From the NCBI GenBank assembly GCA_023423895.1, contig JAFAER010000090.1:1-64000 (forward strand): 64,000 nucleotides of DNA, given 5' to 3'. The stretch comes from Pseudomonadota bacterium. GTDB taxonomy: Bacteria; Myxococcota_A; Polyangia; Polyangiales; Polyangiaceae. Positions 10,382-19,784 of this stretch are shown here, piece after piece. Under the pieces are notes generated by a model. It was not told the DNA's origin, made no database searches, and worked only from the letters and a program-made list of their open reading frames with translations. The position numbers were made by a program, and so were the translations under genes. The stretch's first letter is position 1. The number at the start of each line of letters is the position of its first letter.

Positions 10382-12138
10382 CCCTCGCGATCGATGAGAC
10401 CATCCCGTCGGCCGTGAAGCCGGTTGTCGGCGAGCTCGTGACCCGCTTCGGCGCCGCGACGAAGAAGCGGGTCGCGGGCCTACACGTCCTGACCCTGAAA
10501 GGGAGCTTCTACGAGATGGGCCGCCAGCACGGCCGGCTCCTCGCCGACGAGGTGCGCGTCGGCCCGCTTCCGTATTACCGGACCTTCATCGAGAAGCTGT
10601 TCGGAGGCACACGCTTCGGCTTCGCCGGCGCCGCCGCGCTCGAGGTGCTGCAGCGGACCGTCGGCGCTCGCGTGGCCGCGCGCTTCCCGGACTTCGTGCT
10701 CGACACGCTCCGCGGGCTCGCGGACGGCTCCGGCATCCCGATGGAGGAGATCGTCGAAGGCGCGACCATGCCCGACGCGATGGTGTGGCTCGCGTCGCGC
10801 CTCATGCAGGTCCAGGGCGTCGGGCCCGCGATGCATCACCGCGTCGGCCTCGGCCTCGGATGCACGAGCGCGATCGCGTGGGGCGACGCCACGCGTGACG
10901 GACGTCTGTTGCATGCCCGGAACTTCGACTACCACGGCGTCGGAGCGTGGCCGCGAACGCAGGCCGTCGTCTTCCACGAGCCGGACGAGGGGATGCGCTA
11001 CGTCTCGGTGACCGCGGCGGGCGTGGCGCTCGGAGGTATCACCGCGATGAACGAGGCGGGCCTGACCCTGACCGTCCATCAGCACATGTTCACCGATCGG
11101 GTGAAGCTCGGCGGCGTGCCCGTCGGCATCAGCGGCGATGTCGTCATGCGGAAGGCCGAGACGGTCGAGGACGCGGCGCGCATTCTGAACGAGCAGACAC
11201 CGATCGGCTGCTGGACGTACCTCGTCACGGACGCCAAGCGGCGCGAGGTCCTCTGTCACGAGGAGAATCCGTACCGGAAGGCGCAGCTCCGGCGCGGCGG
11301 CGATCGCGAGGGCAGCGGGACCTTCGGCTACGCGAACATCTACCTCGATCGCGAGCTCGGCGACACCGAGCTCGATCTCTACGGCTCTTACTGGCGGCAC
11401 AACCGCGCGCGCTTCGAGCGCGCGAACGCGCTGCTCGCCGAGAAGGCTGGGTCAGGAACGCTGGATCCGCAGTCGATCGGCGCGATCCTCGCGGACATCG
11501 GCGACGGCAGCTGTCGCATACGCGGCAGCATCGCGATGGCGCTCACGGTGGGCTCGGTCGTCTTCCGCCCGGAAGACGGCGTCGTCTGGGTCGCCAACGG
11601 AGAAGCCCCGACGAGCCACAACACCTTCGTACCGTTCTCCATGCGGACGATGGACCATGCTCCGGAGGAGGGAAGCTTCGACGCCGGTGCGGTCTCGACC
11701 TCCGAGCGGCGCGCGTTCGAGCACTTCCGTCGGGCATACCTCGCTTATGTCGACGACGGGAACCTCACGCAGGCTCGTCGCGAGATTGCGGCGGCGTGTG
11801 AGCTCGAGCCGCGCCAGTCCGTCTACCATGCGCTTCTCGGGCTGCTCGCGCTCTCCGATGGTGATTCCGTCGCGGCCGCCGCGAAGCTCGATCGAGCCAT
11901 CGAGCTCGGACACGAAGACGAGGCGCGCGTCGCGGCGTTCCACCTCTGGCGGGGGCGCGCGCGGGACATCCTCGGTCTACGTGACGAGGCGCTGCGCGAC
12001 TACCGCCATGTCCTCGGGCTGAGCTCGGATCCGCCGGTCCGCGTCGCCGCGCGTCGTGGGCTCGCTCGCGTCTACCCGGCGTGGCGAGCGCGTCATGTCC
12101 ACGTCGACATGGCGCTCGCGGATGTCGTCCATCCCTGA
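10378..12138 (+). CDS. C45-type Ntn hydrolase (acyltransferase-like) with TPR-like tail
   Basis: 586 residues. The first ~400 match the acyl-CoA:6-aminopenicillanate acyltransferase / choloylglycine-hydrolase-like superfamily: GLGCTSAIAWG gives the nucleophile Cys at about 162, which would become N-terminal after autocleavage, followed by DGRLLHARNFDY, GGITAMNEAGL and DVVMRKAETVEDA. Members hydrolyse or transfer acyl groups on amide bonds; the substrate here is unknown. The C-terminal ~130 residues contain TPR-like helical repeats (LEPRQSVYHALLGLLALSDGD). No signal peptide is seen, so it is cytoplasmic. It overlaps the upstream regulator by ATGA. Confidence 0.8.
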   Translation: MTLAIDETIPSAVKPVVGELVTRFGAATKKRVAGLHVLTLKGSFYEMGRQHGRLLADEVRVGPLPYYRTFIEKLFGGTRFGFAGAAALEVLQRTVGARVAARFPDFVLDTLRGLADGSGIPMEEIVEGATMPDAMVWLASRLMQVQGVGPAMHHRVGLGLGCTSAIAWGDATRDGRLLHARNFDYHGVGAWPRTQAVVFHEPDEGMRYVSVTAAGVALGGITAMNEAGLTLTVHQHMFTDRVKLGGVPVGISGDVVMRKAETVEDAARILNEQTPIGCWTYLVTDAKRREVLCHEENPYRKAQLRRGGDREGSGTFGYANIYLDRELGDTELDLYGSYWRHNRARFERANALLAEKAGSGTLDPQSIGAILADIGDGSCRIRGSIAMALTVGSVVFRPEDGVVWVANGEAPTSHNTFVPFSMRTMDHAPEEGSFDAGAVSTSERRAFEHFRRAYLAYVDDGNLTQARREIAAACELEPRQSVYHALLGLLALSDGDSVAAAAKLDRAIELGHEDEARVAAFHLWRGRARDILGLRDEALRDYRHVLGLSSDPPVRVAARRGLARVYPAWRARHVHVDMALADVVHP

Positions 12139-12195
12139 CCATCCCTGACCCGCGCGGCGCCCTGCCGGACCCGCGGTCGAGTTCGCGCTCCGCGA

Positions 12196-13347
12196 TCAGC
12201 CGTTCGAGACGCGCTCGAGCGAGGGCGGAGCGTCAGCAGACTCTGCCGAGTCGCTCGCGAGCACGGGCGACCGCGCGAGGGCGCGGAGGGCCGAGCGGTC
12301 GATGACGAGGAAAAACGCCGCCGCGCCGATCGTCCACACGAGCTGGATCGCGTAGAGCAAGAAGACGTAGGCCGATCCGGGGCCGGTGACGATCTCGGTC
12401 GGGAAGTACATCGTCATGCCCGCGTAGATGCCCGCCTGGAAGACGCCGAGGAGGCCGGGCGGACCAGGAATGAGAATGGTGCAGCCGAGCATGCCCATCA
12501 GCGCGCACGACTCGCCGAAGGTGATCGGCGAGCCGTCGGCGTGAACGACGCCGCAGCCCCACGCCAGGATCCACATTCCGAACGCGTTGATGCCCCAGTA
12601 GAGCGTCGTCTCCACGAGGAAGCCGCCCGCGTCGCGACCACGGCCGAGGAAATGAAGACCGTTGGCGAGCTTCTCGGCGGTGTCGGCGAGCTTCTGACCG
12701 AGCTTGGGCGAAACGAGGCCGAACACCGCGAGGGTCATCCGCCGCGCCCAGTCGCGCGCGAAGTAGAAGACCGCGATCGTGATGAACGCCGCCGTGAAGA
12801 CGCCGAGCATGACGAAGCCGCTCGCGCGGACCTGGGCGACGCTCACCGGCAGGCCCACGACCTTCGCGGGGAGCGGGTGGATCGTCGGGACGAAGACGAG
12901 CGCCACGGCGAGCATGATCGAGAGGTAGAGCCCGTCGACGACGCGCTCGGCGACGACCGTCCCGGTCGCGGAGGACATCGAGACCTTGCCCTTCTCGCGG
13001 ATCATGTACGGCCGGACGATCTCCCCGATGCGGAATGGCATGAGGAGGATCGCCGCGAAGCCGATCCACGAGACGGCGAGCACGCGCTTGCGCGGGATGT
13101 CGGCGAACGACCGGAGGAGAAACCTCCAGCGCACCGCCCGGAAGTAGCTCATCACCGCGAGCGTGACGACGTACGCCGGGATGCTCAGCCAGTTCACGTG
13201 GGCGAAGTCGCCCCCCTCTGGCACCAGCGTCAGGCCGCCCTTCTGGAGCGTGAACACGATGCCCGCCGTGATGATGAACGAGGCGAGGAGCTTCGCGGCA
13301 TTGCGCCGGAGAAAGCCTTGTGATTCTTGCGGCTTGTCCGTGACCAT
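12196..13347 (-). CDS. flippase-like membrane protein (LPG-synthase TM-domain family)
   Basis: 383 residues with about 8 hydrophobic helices (LLASFIITAGIVFTL, IPAYVVTLAVMSYF, LYLSIMLAVALVFVP, FVMLGVFTAAFITIAVFYF, and others). The motifs RAVRWRFLLRSF and FRIGEIVRPYMI are typical of the UPF0104/AglD-like family, related to the transmembrane part of lysylphosphatidylglycerol synthase. Members move or modify lipids or glycolipids in the membrane. It sits on the same strand as a nucleotide-sugar dehydrogenase and a polysaccharide-type phosphatase, which suggests a role in surface-glycan or lipid biosynthesis. The substrate cannot be read from the sequence. Confidence 0.8.
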   Translation of the reverse strand: MVTDKPQESQGFLRRNAAKLLASFIITAGIVFTLQKGGLTLVPEGGDFAHVNWLSIPAYVVTLAVMSYFRAVRWRFLLRSFADIPRKRVLAVSWIGFAAILLMPFRIGEIVRPYMIREKGKVSMSSATGTVVAERVVDGLYLSIMLAVALVFVPTIHPLPAKVVGLPVSVAQVRASGFVMLGVFTAAFITIAVFYFARDWARRMTLAVFGLVSPKLGQKLADTAEKLANGLHFLGRGRDAGGFLVETTLYWGINAFGMWILAWGCGVVHADGSPITFGESCALMGMLGCTILIPGPPGLLGVFQAGIYAGMTMYFPTEIVTGPGSAYVFLLYAIQLVWTIGAAAFFLVIDRSALRALARSPVLASDSAESADAPPSLERVSNG

Positions 13348-13623
13348 CGGGGGGCTTCGAGCGGCGACGTCGGTGCAGGCGTGTGCAGGCGTGGTGTCCG
13401 CCTCCGACCCGAGCGACGGCTATAGCACGTCTCGTACTCGGCGCGGCCACCCGCCGCGAGCCATGTTCAGGGTAGGGCGCTGAGAGATCAGGGATCAGCG
13501 ATCAGGGCAAGGTCGGCCTCCCGACCGACTGCCGAAGCACGTGCTCGCGCCGCCCGCGTACGAGCGTGCGCAGTCGGCGAGTGGGCTGGTGGTGCCGCGA
13601 CGCGATCCCGTCGAGGCCGCTGC

Positions 13624-14898
13624 TCAGAGGCTCCAGTAGTGGATGCCGCGCCCGAGCGAGGTGCTGTCGAACGCGCTCTTCACGTCGACGAAGACGCCGC
13701 CTTGTCGGAGCGACGAGGCGATCTTCTCGCCGCCCATCTCGAGGTACGCCTTGTGCGAGACAGCGAACACGAGGCCGTCGAGCGCGCGGAGCTCCTCGAG
13801 CGCCGAGAGCTGGAGCCCGTACTCGTGGAGAGCGTCTTTCGGGCTCGCGAGCGGATCGTGGATCAGCGTGTTGATCCCGAACTCCTTCAGCTCGGCGATG
13901 ATGTCCGGGACCTTGCTGTTGCGGATGTCGTTCACGTCCTCTTTGAAGGAGAGGCCGAGGATGCCGACGCGCGCGCCCTTCACCGGGATGTCCGCGTTGA
14001 CGAGCAGCTTCACGAGACGCTGGGCGACGAACTTGCCCATGCCGTCGTTGATGCGCCGGCCCGCGAGGATCACCTCCGGCTGGTAGCCGAGCTGCTGCGC
14101 CTTCATCGTCAGGTAGTACGGGTCGACGCCGATGCAGTGCCCGCCCACGAGGCCCGGACGGAACTTGAGGAAGTTCCACTTCGTCCCCGCTGCTGCGAGG
14201 ACGTCCATCGTGCGGATGCCCATCTTGTCGAAGACGATCGCGAGCTCGTTCATCAGCGCGATGTTCAGATCGCGCTGGGTGTTCTCGATCACCTTGGCGG
14301 CCTCGGCGACCTTGATCGAGGGCGCACGGTGCACGCCCGCGTCGACGATGGCGGCGTACGCGCTCGCGACGCGCTCGAGCGTCTCGGCGTCTTCGCCCGA
14401 GACGACCTTCGTGATGCGCTCGAGCGTGTGCTCCTTGTCGCCGGGGTTGATGCGCTCCGGCGAATATCCGAGCTTGAAGTCGGACCGTTCGAGGCCGGAC
14501 GTCTTGCAGAGCTCCGGACCGCAGATGTCCTCCGTGACGCCCGGGTAGACGGTCGACTCGTAGACGACGACGTCGCCCTTCTTGAGGACCTTGCCCACGG
14601 TACGCGAAGCGCTGATGACCGGCGTGAGGTCGGGAAGGTGGTTTTCGTCGACGGGCGTCGGGACCGCGACGACGAAGAAGGTGCAGTCGCGCAGGTCGTC
14701 CACGTTGCTCGTGAACTTCAGCGTCGAGGACTTCAGCTCATCCTCGGGGACCTCGAGATTGCGATCGAAGCCGCGCGCGAGCTCGCGGACCTTCTCGTCG
14801 TGGATGTCGAAGCCGACCGAGCCTGGGAACTTCCGCGCGAAGGCCAGCGCGACGGGGAGCCCGACGTACCCGAGACCGATGATCCCGATCTTCTCCAT
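13624..14898 (-). CDS. UDP-N-acetyl-hexosamine / UDP-sugar 6-dehydrogenase (WbpO/TviB type)
   Basis: 424 residues of the UDP-glucose/GDP-mannose dehydrogenase family, which oxidises C6 of a nucleotide sugar to the uronate with two NAD+. NAD-binding GLGYVGLP is at residues 8-15, ESTVYPG near 115, and the catalytic Cys at about 255 in GLVGGHCIGVDPYYL. The C-terminal UDP-binding domain begins with GARVGILGLSFKEDVNDIRNS. Length and the Cys context favour the WbpO/TviB (N-acetyl-hexosaminuronate) branch over UDP-glucose dehydrogenase, but the substrate is an inference. It lies 43 bases after the phosphatase gene and probably shares its transcript, supplying a uronic acid for capsule or O-antigen. 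Confidence 0.88.
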   Translation of the reverse strand: MEKIGIIGLGYVGLPVALAFARKFPGSVGFDIHDEKVRELARGFDRNLEVPEDELKSSTLKFTSNVDDLRDCTFFVVAVPTPVDENHLPDLTPVISASRTVGKVLKKGDVVVYESTVYPGVTEDICGPELCKTSGLERSDFKLGYSPERINPGDKEHTLERITKVVSGEDAETLERVASAYAAIVDAGVHRAPSIKVAEAAKVIENTQRDLNIALMNELAIVFDKMGIRTMDVLAAAGTKWNFLKFRPGLVGGHCIGVDPYYLTMKAQQLGYQPEVILAGRRINDGMGKFVAQRLVKLLVNADIPVKGARVGILGLSFKEDVNDIRNSKVPDIIAELKEFGINTLIHDPLASPKDALHEYGLQLSALEELRALDGLVFAVSHKAYLEMGGEKIASSLRQGGVFVDVKSAFDSTSLGRGIHYWSL

Positions 14899-14941
14899 GG
14901 CGCGGAGCTTGTATCACACGGCCGATTTCGGCCCTAGACGC

Positions 14942-15736
14942 CTAAAGGCCGAGGATCTTGCGCGGGCCGTCACGGAGGAGCCGCTCGGCTTCGCCTCGTC
15001 CGACACGCTTCTCGAGCGCGACCATCGACTCGGCAACGGCGTCGACGTCGGCGGGGCGGTGCGCGTCCGAGCACGCCGCCTCGTAGGCGCCTTCGTCCAG
15101 AAGCTTCTCGGCCGCTTTCCGCGGGGCTCGGCCGTATTTGCCGACGAGCGCACACACGTCGAGCAGCAGGCACGCGCCGGCGTCGAGCAGCGGGTCGAGG
15201 CACCGGTCGTCTTTCCAGACGGGCTGGTACCGTTCCGGATGAGCGAGCACCGGTCGGAGCCCGGCGCGGCCGAGATCGAACAAGCGATGCTGCAGCTGCG
15301 CGGGGAAGCCCTGGGGGTTCAGCTCGACGAGCACGCCCACCTTGCGCCCTCTCTGCGGGCTGCCCGCAGCCGTCTGAGCCTGAGAAGGAGAGGCGTCCGC
15401 CGGCGGCGTCGGCACCGAGCCGAGGTCGGGGTAGGGAAGACCTTGGCCCTTGACGAGGCGACCGAAGACGACGTCGTCGAGGAAATGTTCGCTCGAGAGA
15501 TGAACGTCCGGGACGTCGTCCCGTCCGCTGATGCTCGGGCACATCGCAGCGAACGCCATCTCGATCGCCCGCTTGTCGTTGTCGAACATGCCGGGGCGCA
15601 TGTGGGGAGTCGCGACGACGAGATCGAAGCCCGCGCCACGCAGCCCGCGGAGCAACTCGACGCCTTCCGCCGGCGTCTTCACGCCGTCGTCGATGCCGGC
15701 GACCCAGTGACAATGCAGATCGACGAAGCCGCTCAC
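14942..15736 (-). CDS. PHP-type tyrosine phosphatase (CpsB/CapC/YwqE family)
   Basis: 264 residues. PHP metal-binding motifs are in order: DLHCHWVAGIDDG at the N-terminus, ATPHMRPG near 43, LAHPERY near 165 and CSDAHRP near 220. Members are Mn-dependent phosphatases that dephosphorylate the tyrosine kinase controlling capsule or exopolysaccharide chain length. The following gene is a nucleotide-sugar dehydrogenase, matching that role. A ~25-residue Pro/Ser/Ala insert near 115-130 is not typical. Its start lies 47 bases from the divergent MglA-like gene. Confidence 0.88.
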   Translation of the reverse strand: MSGFVDLHCHWVAGIDDGVKTPAEGVELLRGLRGAGFDLVVATPHMRPGMFDNDKRAIEMAFAAMCPSISGRDDVPDVHLSSEHFLDDVVFGRLVKGQGLPYPDLGSVPTPPADASPSQAQTAAGSPQRGRKVGVLVELNPQGFPAQLQHRLFDLGRAGLRPVLAHPERYQPVWKDDRCLDPLLDAGACLLLDVCALVGKYGRAPRKAAEKLLDEGAYEAACSDAHRPADVDAVAESMVALEKRVGRGEAERLLRDGPRKILGL

Positions 15737-15783
15737 GTCTGACCGATACTAACGCGAGTGCACCGTGATAAGCTCGCCATCCG

Positions 15784-17133
15784 ATGGCGTCGGTGAACCC
15801 GCACACGCGGGAGCTCGTCTTCAAGCTCGTGTTCTACGGTCCTGGGCTCGGCGGGAAGACCACGACGCTCCAGTACATCCATGCGGCGACGAAGCCGGAG
15901 CATCGCGGGAAGATGGTGTCGCTCGCGACGCCGACGGACCGCACGCTCTACTTCGACTTCCTGCCGATTCGCGTGCCTCGGGTACGCGGAATGGCGGTGC
16001 GCCTGCAGCTCTTCACGGTGCCGGGGCAGGTCTACTACGCGGCCACGCGCAAGCTCGTGCTTTCGGGCGCGGACGGCGTCGTGTTCGTGGCGGACTCGCA
16101 GTCGGGCCGTGTCGAAGTGAACCAGGAGTCGCTCGACGACCTCCACTCCAACCTCGCCGAGCACAATCGCTCGCTCGAGGAGGTGCCGCACACGTTCCAC
16201 TGGAACAAGCGGGATCTGACCGACCTCCTCTCGATCGAGGATCTCGATCGGCGCTTCAACCGCCACAACGTACCGTCGCTCGGAACGGTGGCGACGAAGG
16301 GCGAGGGAGTGTTCGAAGGGCTCGAGCGCATCACGCGTCTCGTACTCAAGGCCTACGAGAAGGATCCGAAGGTCCGCATCGAGGCGACGAGCGAGCTCGC
16401 GACGGACGGCGAGCCGCCGCGCGTGGAGGCGGAAGGCATCGCCCAGGCGCTCCGGCAGATGGAGAACACGGCCGGCGCTCAGGTCTTGGCGGAGAGCGCC
16501 AGCGTCGATCCGCCGACGAAGATCTCGCAGGTCGTGCCCGACACGGGCGCAGTCGTCTCGGCCCCCGCGAGGTCGCCGAGCGACAAGCCGAAGAGCGATC
16601 GCTCCTCGTCGAGCGAGGACGGTCGGCCGCGTAGCGACAAGCCCGCGCGCACGTCCGAGTCGAAGCTGATGACGAAGGACTCGGGAGCGTGGACTCGCTT
16701 CACGATCGCGGAGCCGTCCGGGCCCGCGCCCGACATCCATCTCGCCGCGCAGGCGATCGTCGAAGCAGGTCAGGCCGCGCCAGGCGCGCTGCCGTTCTCG
16801 CTTGCGGAGCTGTGGCCGGAGGCCGAGCGCGATCGCGTCCGTCAAGCGGAGGCGATGCTCGCCGCCCGCGATGCCGTCAACGCGATCCTGGCGTGTGACG
16901 TCCTCGTCACCCGCGTGCTCGCGTCGGCGGCCGGCCTCGTCGGCACGCTCGATGCTCCGCGCGATCCGGCGCTCGTCTCGCTCCTTCTCGGGCTGGACGG
17001 CGCGCGCTATCTGCATTTCCGGACGCTCGTTCGCGCTGCACGTCATCGGGAGACCGTGACGATGAAGGAAGCGTTCGAGTGCTTCACCTTCTCGATCGAA
17101 GCGCGTCGCGCGCGCGAGGCGCTGCGTCGTTGA
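15784..17133 (+). CDS. MglA-like small GTPase with ~250-residue C-terminal extension
   Basis: 449 residues. The first ~195 are an MglA-type GTPase: P-loop GPGLGGKTT at about 19-27, LATPTDRTLYFDFLP, the MglA-specific FTVPGQVYYAATRKLVL (Pro in place of the usual DxxG Asp), and base-recognition NKRD. MglA sets cell polarity and gliding direction in Myxococcus. Here a Ser/Lys/Asp-rich linker (about 225-310) joins it to an Ala-rich helical domain of about 140 residues (AERDRVRQAEAMLAARDAVNAIL) that I do not recognise. Normal MglA is about 195 residues, so this may be a polarity GTPase fused to its own output module. Confidence 0.85.
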   Translation: MASVNPHTRELVFKLVFYGPGLGGKTTTLQYIHAATKPEHRGKMVSLATPTDRTLYFDFLPIRVPRVRGMAVRLQLFTVPGQVYYAATRKLVLSGADGVVFVADSQSGRVEVNQESLDDLHSNLAEHNRSLEEVPHTFHWNKRDLTDLLSIEDLDRRFNRHNVPSLGTVATKGEGVFEGLERITRLVLKAYEKDPKVRIEATSELATDGEPPRVEAEGIAQALRQMENTAGAQVLAESASVDPPTKISQVVPDTGAVVSAPARSPSDKPKSDRSSSSEDGRPRSDKPARTSESKLMTKDSGAWTRFTIAEPSGPAPDIHLAAQAIVEAGQAAPGALPFSLAELWPEAERDRVRQAEAMLAARDAVNAILACDVLVTRVLASAAGLVGTLDAPRDPALVSLLLGLDGARYLHFRTLVRAARHRETVTMKEAFECFTFSIEARRAREALRR

Positions 17134-17135
17134 TC

Positions 17136-17169
17136 GTGCCTGACGCCCTTCGCTGAAGGGGCGTCAGGC
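17136..17169. terminator. bidirectional terminator hairpin
   Basis: GCCTGACGCCCTTC pairs with the GAAGGGG..CGTCAGGC arm across a short loop (about 14 bp, one mismatch or bulge). It lies between the convergent GTPase gene and the kinase gene ending at 17164, overlapping the kinase stop. Confidence 0.65.
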
Positions 17170-19593
17170 GTCGGAGCGAACGGCGCGGGCGCGGACCTCT
17201 GCGGGCCAGCTTCGCGCCGCCTGGTCGACGAGCTCGACGGCGTGCTCGGGCGCCAGCGCGTGCAGTCCGCGCGCGAGGCCCAGCGCGAGCTCTGCGTCGT
17301 CCGTCGTCTGCAGGTGCGTGCAGCGACGGAGTCGCTCCGCCAGCAGTGCTGCCGAGACCGAGCGAGCATCGCCGCGAGCATGCGTGATCGTCCGAACGGC
17401 GGCGAGCCGCATGCTCCGCCTTCGCGAGCGATCGAGCACGAGCGCAACGCGCCGCGGCGTGTGCTCGTCCGAGACGCCGAGCTCGGCGAGCGCGTCGAGC
17501 GCGGCGATGGCGACGTTCTCGTCCGGGTGATCGAGCAGCCCGAGCACGATCGGACGCGAGCGCTCCCGCCAGAGCGCGGGGAGCACCGCAACCGCCGCGC
17601 GGGCAAGCAACGGCTCGGACGAACGCGCGTACCGTGCGACGATCGCGGCGAGGGCTTCGTCCTGCATGGCCGGCACCGAGACGAGCAGATCCTCCGCGAT
17701 CTGGACCGCGCCCGGCGTCCGGAGGCGGTCGGCGAGACGCTCGAGGCCGCCGCGCAGGATCGGCAGACCCGCGGGACCGATCGCGCGGAGCGCTTTGGTG
17801 AAGCGGAGCCGAGCGGCCGCGTCGCCTTGACGGACGCGCGCGGAGTAGAGCGCGTGCGCGCCGAAAGCGCCCGCCGCCGTGAGCAGGCGTTCGCCCGCGG
17901 CGTCGCCCGTCGAGAGCGTGTGGTGCGCGACGGGTGCGAGGATGCTCGGATCGCGGAGGACGCGGAGGAGCGTCTTCGACTGGGCCGCGCGCGACCCGGG
18001 CACCTCGGGGCCTTCGGTCGCGAGGACGTCGAGGGTGCTCGCGAGCCGCCACAGCGTCTCGATCTGCTGAGCCTGCGCGAGGTCCCGGATGGTGCCCTCG
18101 AGCGGCGCGATCAACTCCGCGAACGCGCGCGGCTCCGTCGTGCCCACGAGGCGTCGCATGAACGCGCTCGGATCGGCGGTCAGCTCGGAACGTGGAGAGC
18201 TCGGCTTGTCGTCGAGCTCGAGGCTCGCGCCGTGTATGAGCCACGACGGCGCCTCGAGCGATCCCTGACCGGAGGGCGGCGGCGTGCGACCCAGAGCGCC
18301 GGGCCTCGGGTAGGCCTCGACGCGCTGATATTGCCCGCTCAGCGAGATCGGCGGGCGTTCGAGGAGATCCCGCAGGGCAGCGCGCAGATCGCGCATGCTC
18401 GCGAAGCGGGCGTCGCGGTTCTTCGCGAGCGCGCGCAGGATGATGCGCTCGAGGCGCGGATCGACGCCGGACGCGCGCTGCGAAGGCGGCGGCACCGGCT
18501 CGTTCAGGTGCATCTGCACGAGCGTGCCGACGTCTTCGTGCGTGAACGGGACGTCGCCGGTCGTGAGCTCGTAGAGGACGATGCCGAGGGCGTAGACGTC
18601 GCTCCGCGCGTCGAGCTCTGCCGCAGCGCACTGCTCCGGGGACATGTACTCGGGTGTCCCCTGGAATCGGCGTGTCTCTTCGGCGAGCGCGCCTTGAGCG
18701 ATCCCGAAGTCGCAGACCTTGACGATCTCCATCGGGTTCCCGTCGTCGTCGGACCCCTGGAGGATGACGAGGTTCTCGGGCTTCACGTCCTTGTGGACGA
18801 TGTTGCGCGCATGCGCGTGCGCGAGGCCAGCGCAGACCTGCGTCGCGAGCCTCACGATGCGCTCCGTATCGAGGCGACGCTCGTGCTCGAGGATCGAGCG
18901 GAGCACGGCGCCGTCGAGGTACTCCATGACGAGGTAGAGGAGGCCGTCGGGCTCCTGACCGAAGTCGAGCACGCGCGTGATGTTCGGATGATCGAGGCGG
19001 CTCGCCGCGAGCGCCTCCGCGTGGAAGCGGCGCCCGAAGTCGACGTCGGCCTGGTACGTGTCGTGGAGGACCTTCACGGCGACCGGCATCTGCAGCTCGC
19101 GATGACGGGCCCGGTACACGGCGCCCACGCCGCCGCCGCCGATGTGCGACTGGATCTCGAGCTTGCCGTTCGCGAGACGCCTTCCGATGAGGTCGTTTGC
19201 CGATGCGGAAGGTGCAGCGACGCCCCCGAGATCGGCCGTGTGCCGTTCGGTGAGCTCGTGATTCGTCTGGTGGCGCGCACGAAGCGTCGTCGGACGCTTC
19301 TTCACGACGCGAAGGAGCATCGCCGACTCTTGCTCGTCGGCGACGCGCAACTTGAGAGGAAACCCTTCGGCCGTGGGCGGACCCACCGGATCGGCGAGCA
19401 GGCGGAGCGGCTCGCGCGACTCGGGCGAATAGACGTCGAGCGCGTGGGTCGACCGGTCGACCGGAGCCGCGAGCAGCGGTACGTAGGCCACCTGCTCGGC
19501 AAGGGCGACGCCTTCGAGGAAGTCGCGCGATGCTTCGTCCGCGAGGTCGGCGACGAGCATCGGAAGCGAGCCATGTGATTCGACCGACTTCAC
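17164..19593 (-). CDS. Ser/Thr protein kinase with N-terminal module and HEAT-like C-terminus
   Basis: 809 residues from a GTG at 19593 (TGGGG 5 bases upstream). Residues 1-100 form a small beta-rich module that vaguely resembles PilZ-like domains (weak). The kinase domain is about 135-410: Gly-rich loop GGGGVGAVY at 152-160, VAVK Lys at about 174, catalytic loop VHKDVKPEN at 266-274 (Lys replaces the usual Arg of HRD), DFG at 295-297 and GTPEYMSPEQ. The remaining ~390 residues are Ala/Leu/Arg helical repeats of HEAT/armadillo type (ALDALAELGV, AAVRTITHA). There is no transmembrane helix, so it is cytoplasmic. It converges on the GTPase gene, a possible functional neighbour. Confidence 0.88.
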   Translation of the reverse strand: MKSVESHGSLPMLVADLADEASRDFLEGVALAEQVAYVPLLAAPVDRSTHALDVYSPESREPLRLLADPVGPPTAEGFPLKLRVADEQESAMLLRVVKKRPTTLRARHQTNHELTERHTADLGGVAAPSASANDLIGRRLANGKLEIQSHIGGGGVGAVYRARHRELQMPVAVKVLHDTYQADVDFGRRFHAEALAASRLDHPNITRVLDFGQEPDGLLYLVMEYLDGAVLRSILEHERRLDTERIVRLATQVCAGLAHAHARNIVHKDVKPENLVILQGSDDDGNPMEIVKVCDFGIAQGALAEETRRFQGTPEYMSPEQCAAAELDARSDVYALGIVLYELTTGDVPFTHEDVGTLVQMHLNEPVPPPSQRASGVDPRLERIILRALAKNRDARFASMRDLRAALRDLLERPPISLSGQYQRVEAYPRPGALGRTPPPSGQGSLEAPSWLIHGASLELDDKPSSPRSELTADPSAFMRRLVGTTEPRAFAELIAPLEGTIRDLAQAQQIETLWRLASTLDVLATEGPEVPGSRAAQSKTLLRVLRDPSILAPVAHHTLSTGDAAGERLLTAAGAFGAHALYSARVRQGDAAARLRFTKALRAIGPAGLPILRGGLERLADRLRTPGAVQIAEDLLVSVPAMQDEALAAIVARYARSSEPLLARAAVAVLPALWRERSRPIVLGLLDHPDENVAIAALDALAELGVSDEHTPRRVALVLDRSRRRSMRLAAVRTITHARGDARSVSAALLAERLRRCTHLQTTDDAELALGLARGLHALAPEHAVELVDQAARSWPAEVRARAVRSDA

Positions 19594-19784
19594 GAAGGCC
19601 CCACACGTTATTGGAACACAGCGATGTGTCAATGAGCCCCTCCCGTGCGGAAGGCTTGCGGCGGTGCATGTACGAGCACGGCCGAGCATCCACACACGCC
19701 TGCGCACGCGCGCATGCAGCGCGATCGCGTACCGCGTCGAGGCTCTTCCTCCTTCGTCGCGGCTGCGCCTATCATCTCGAGTGA

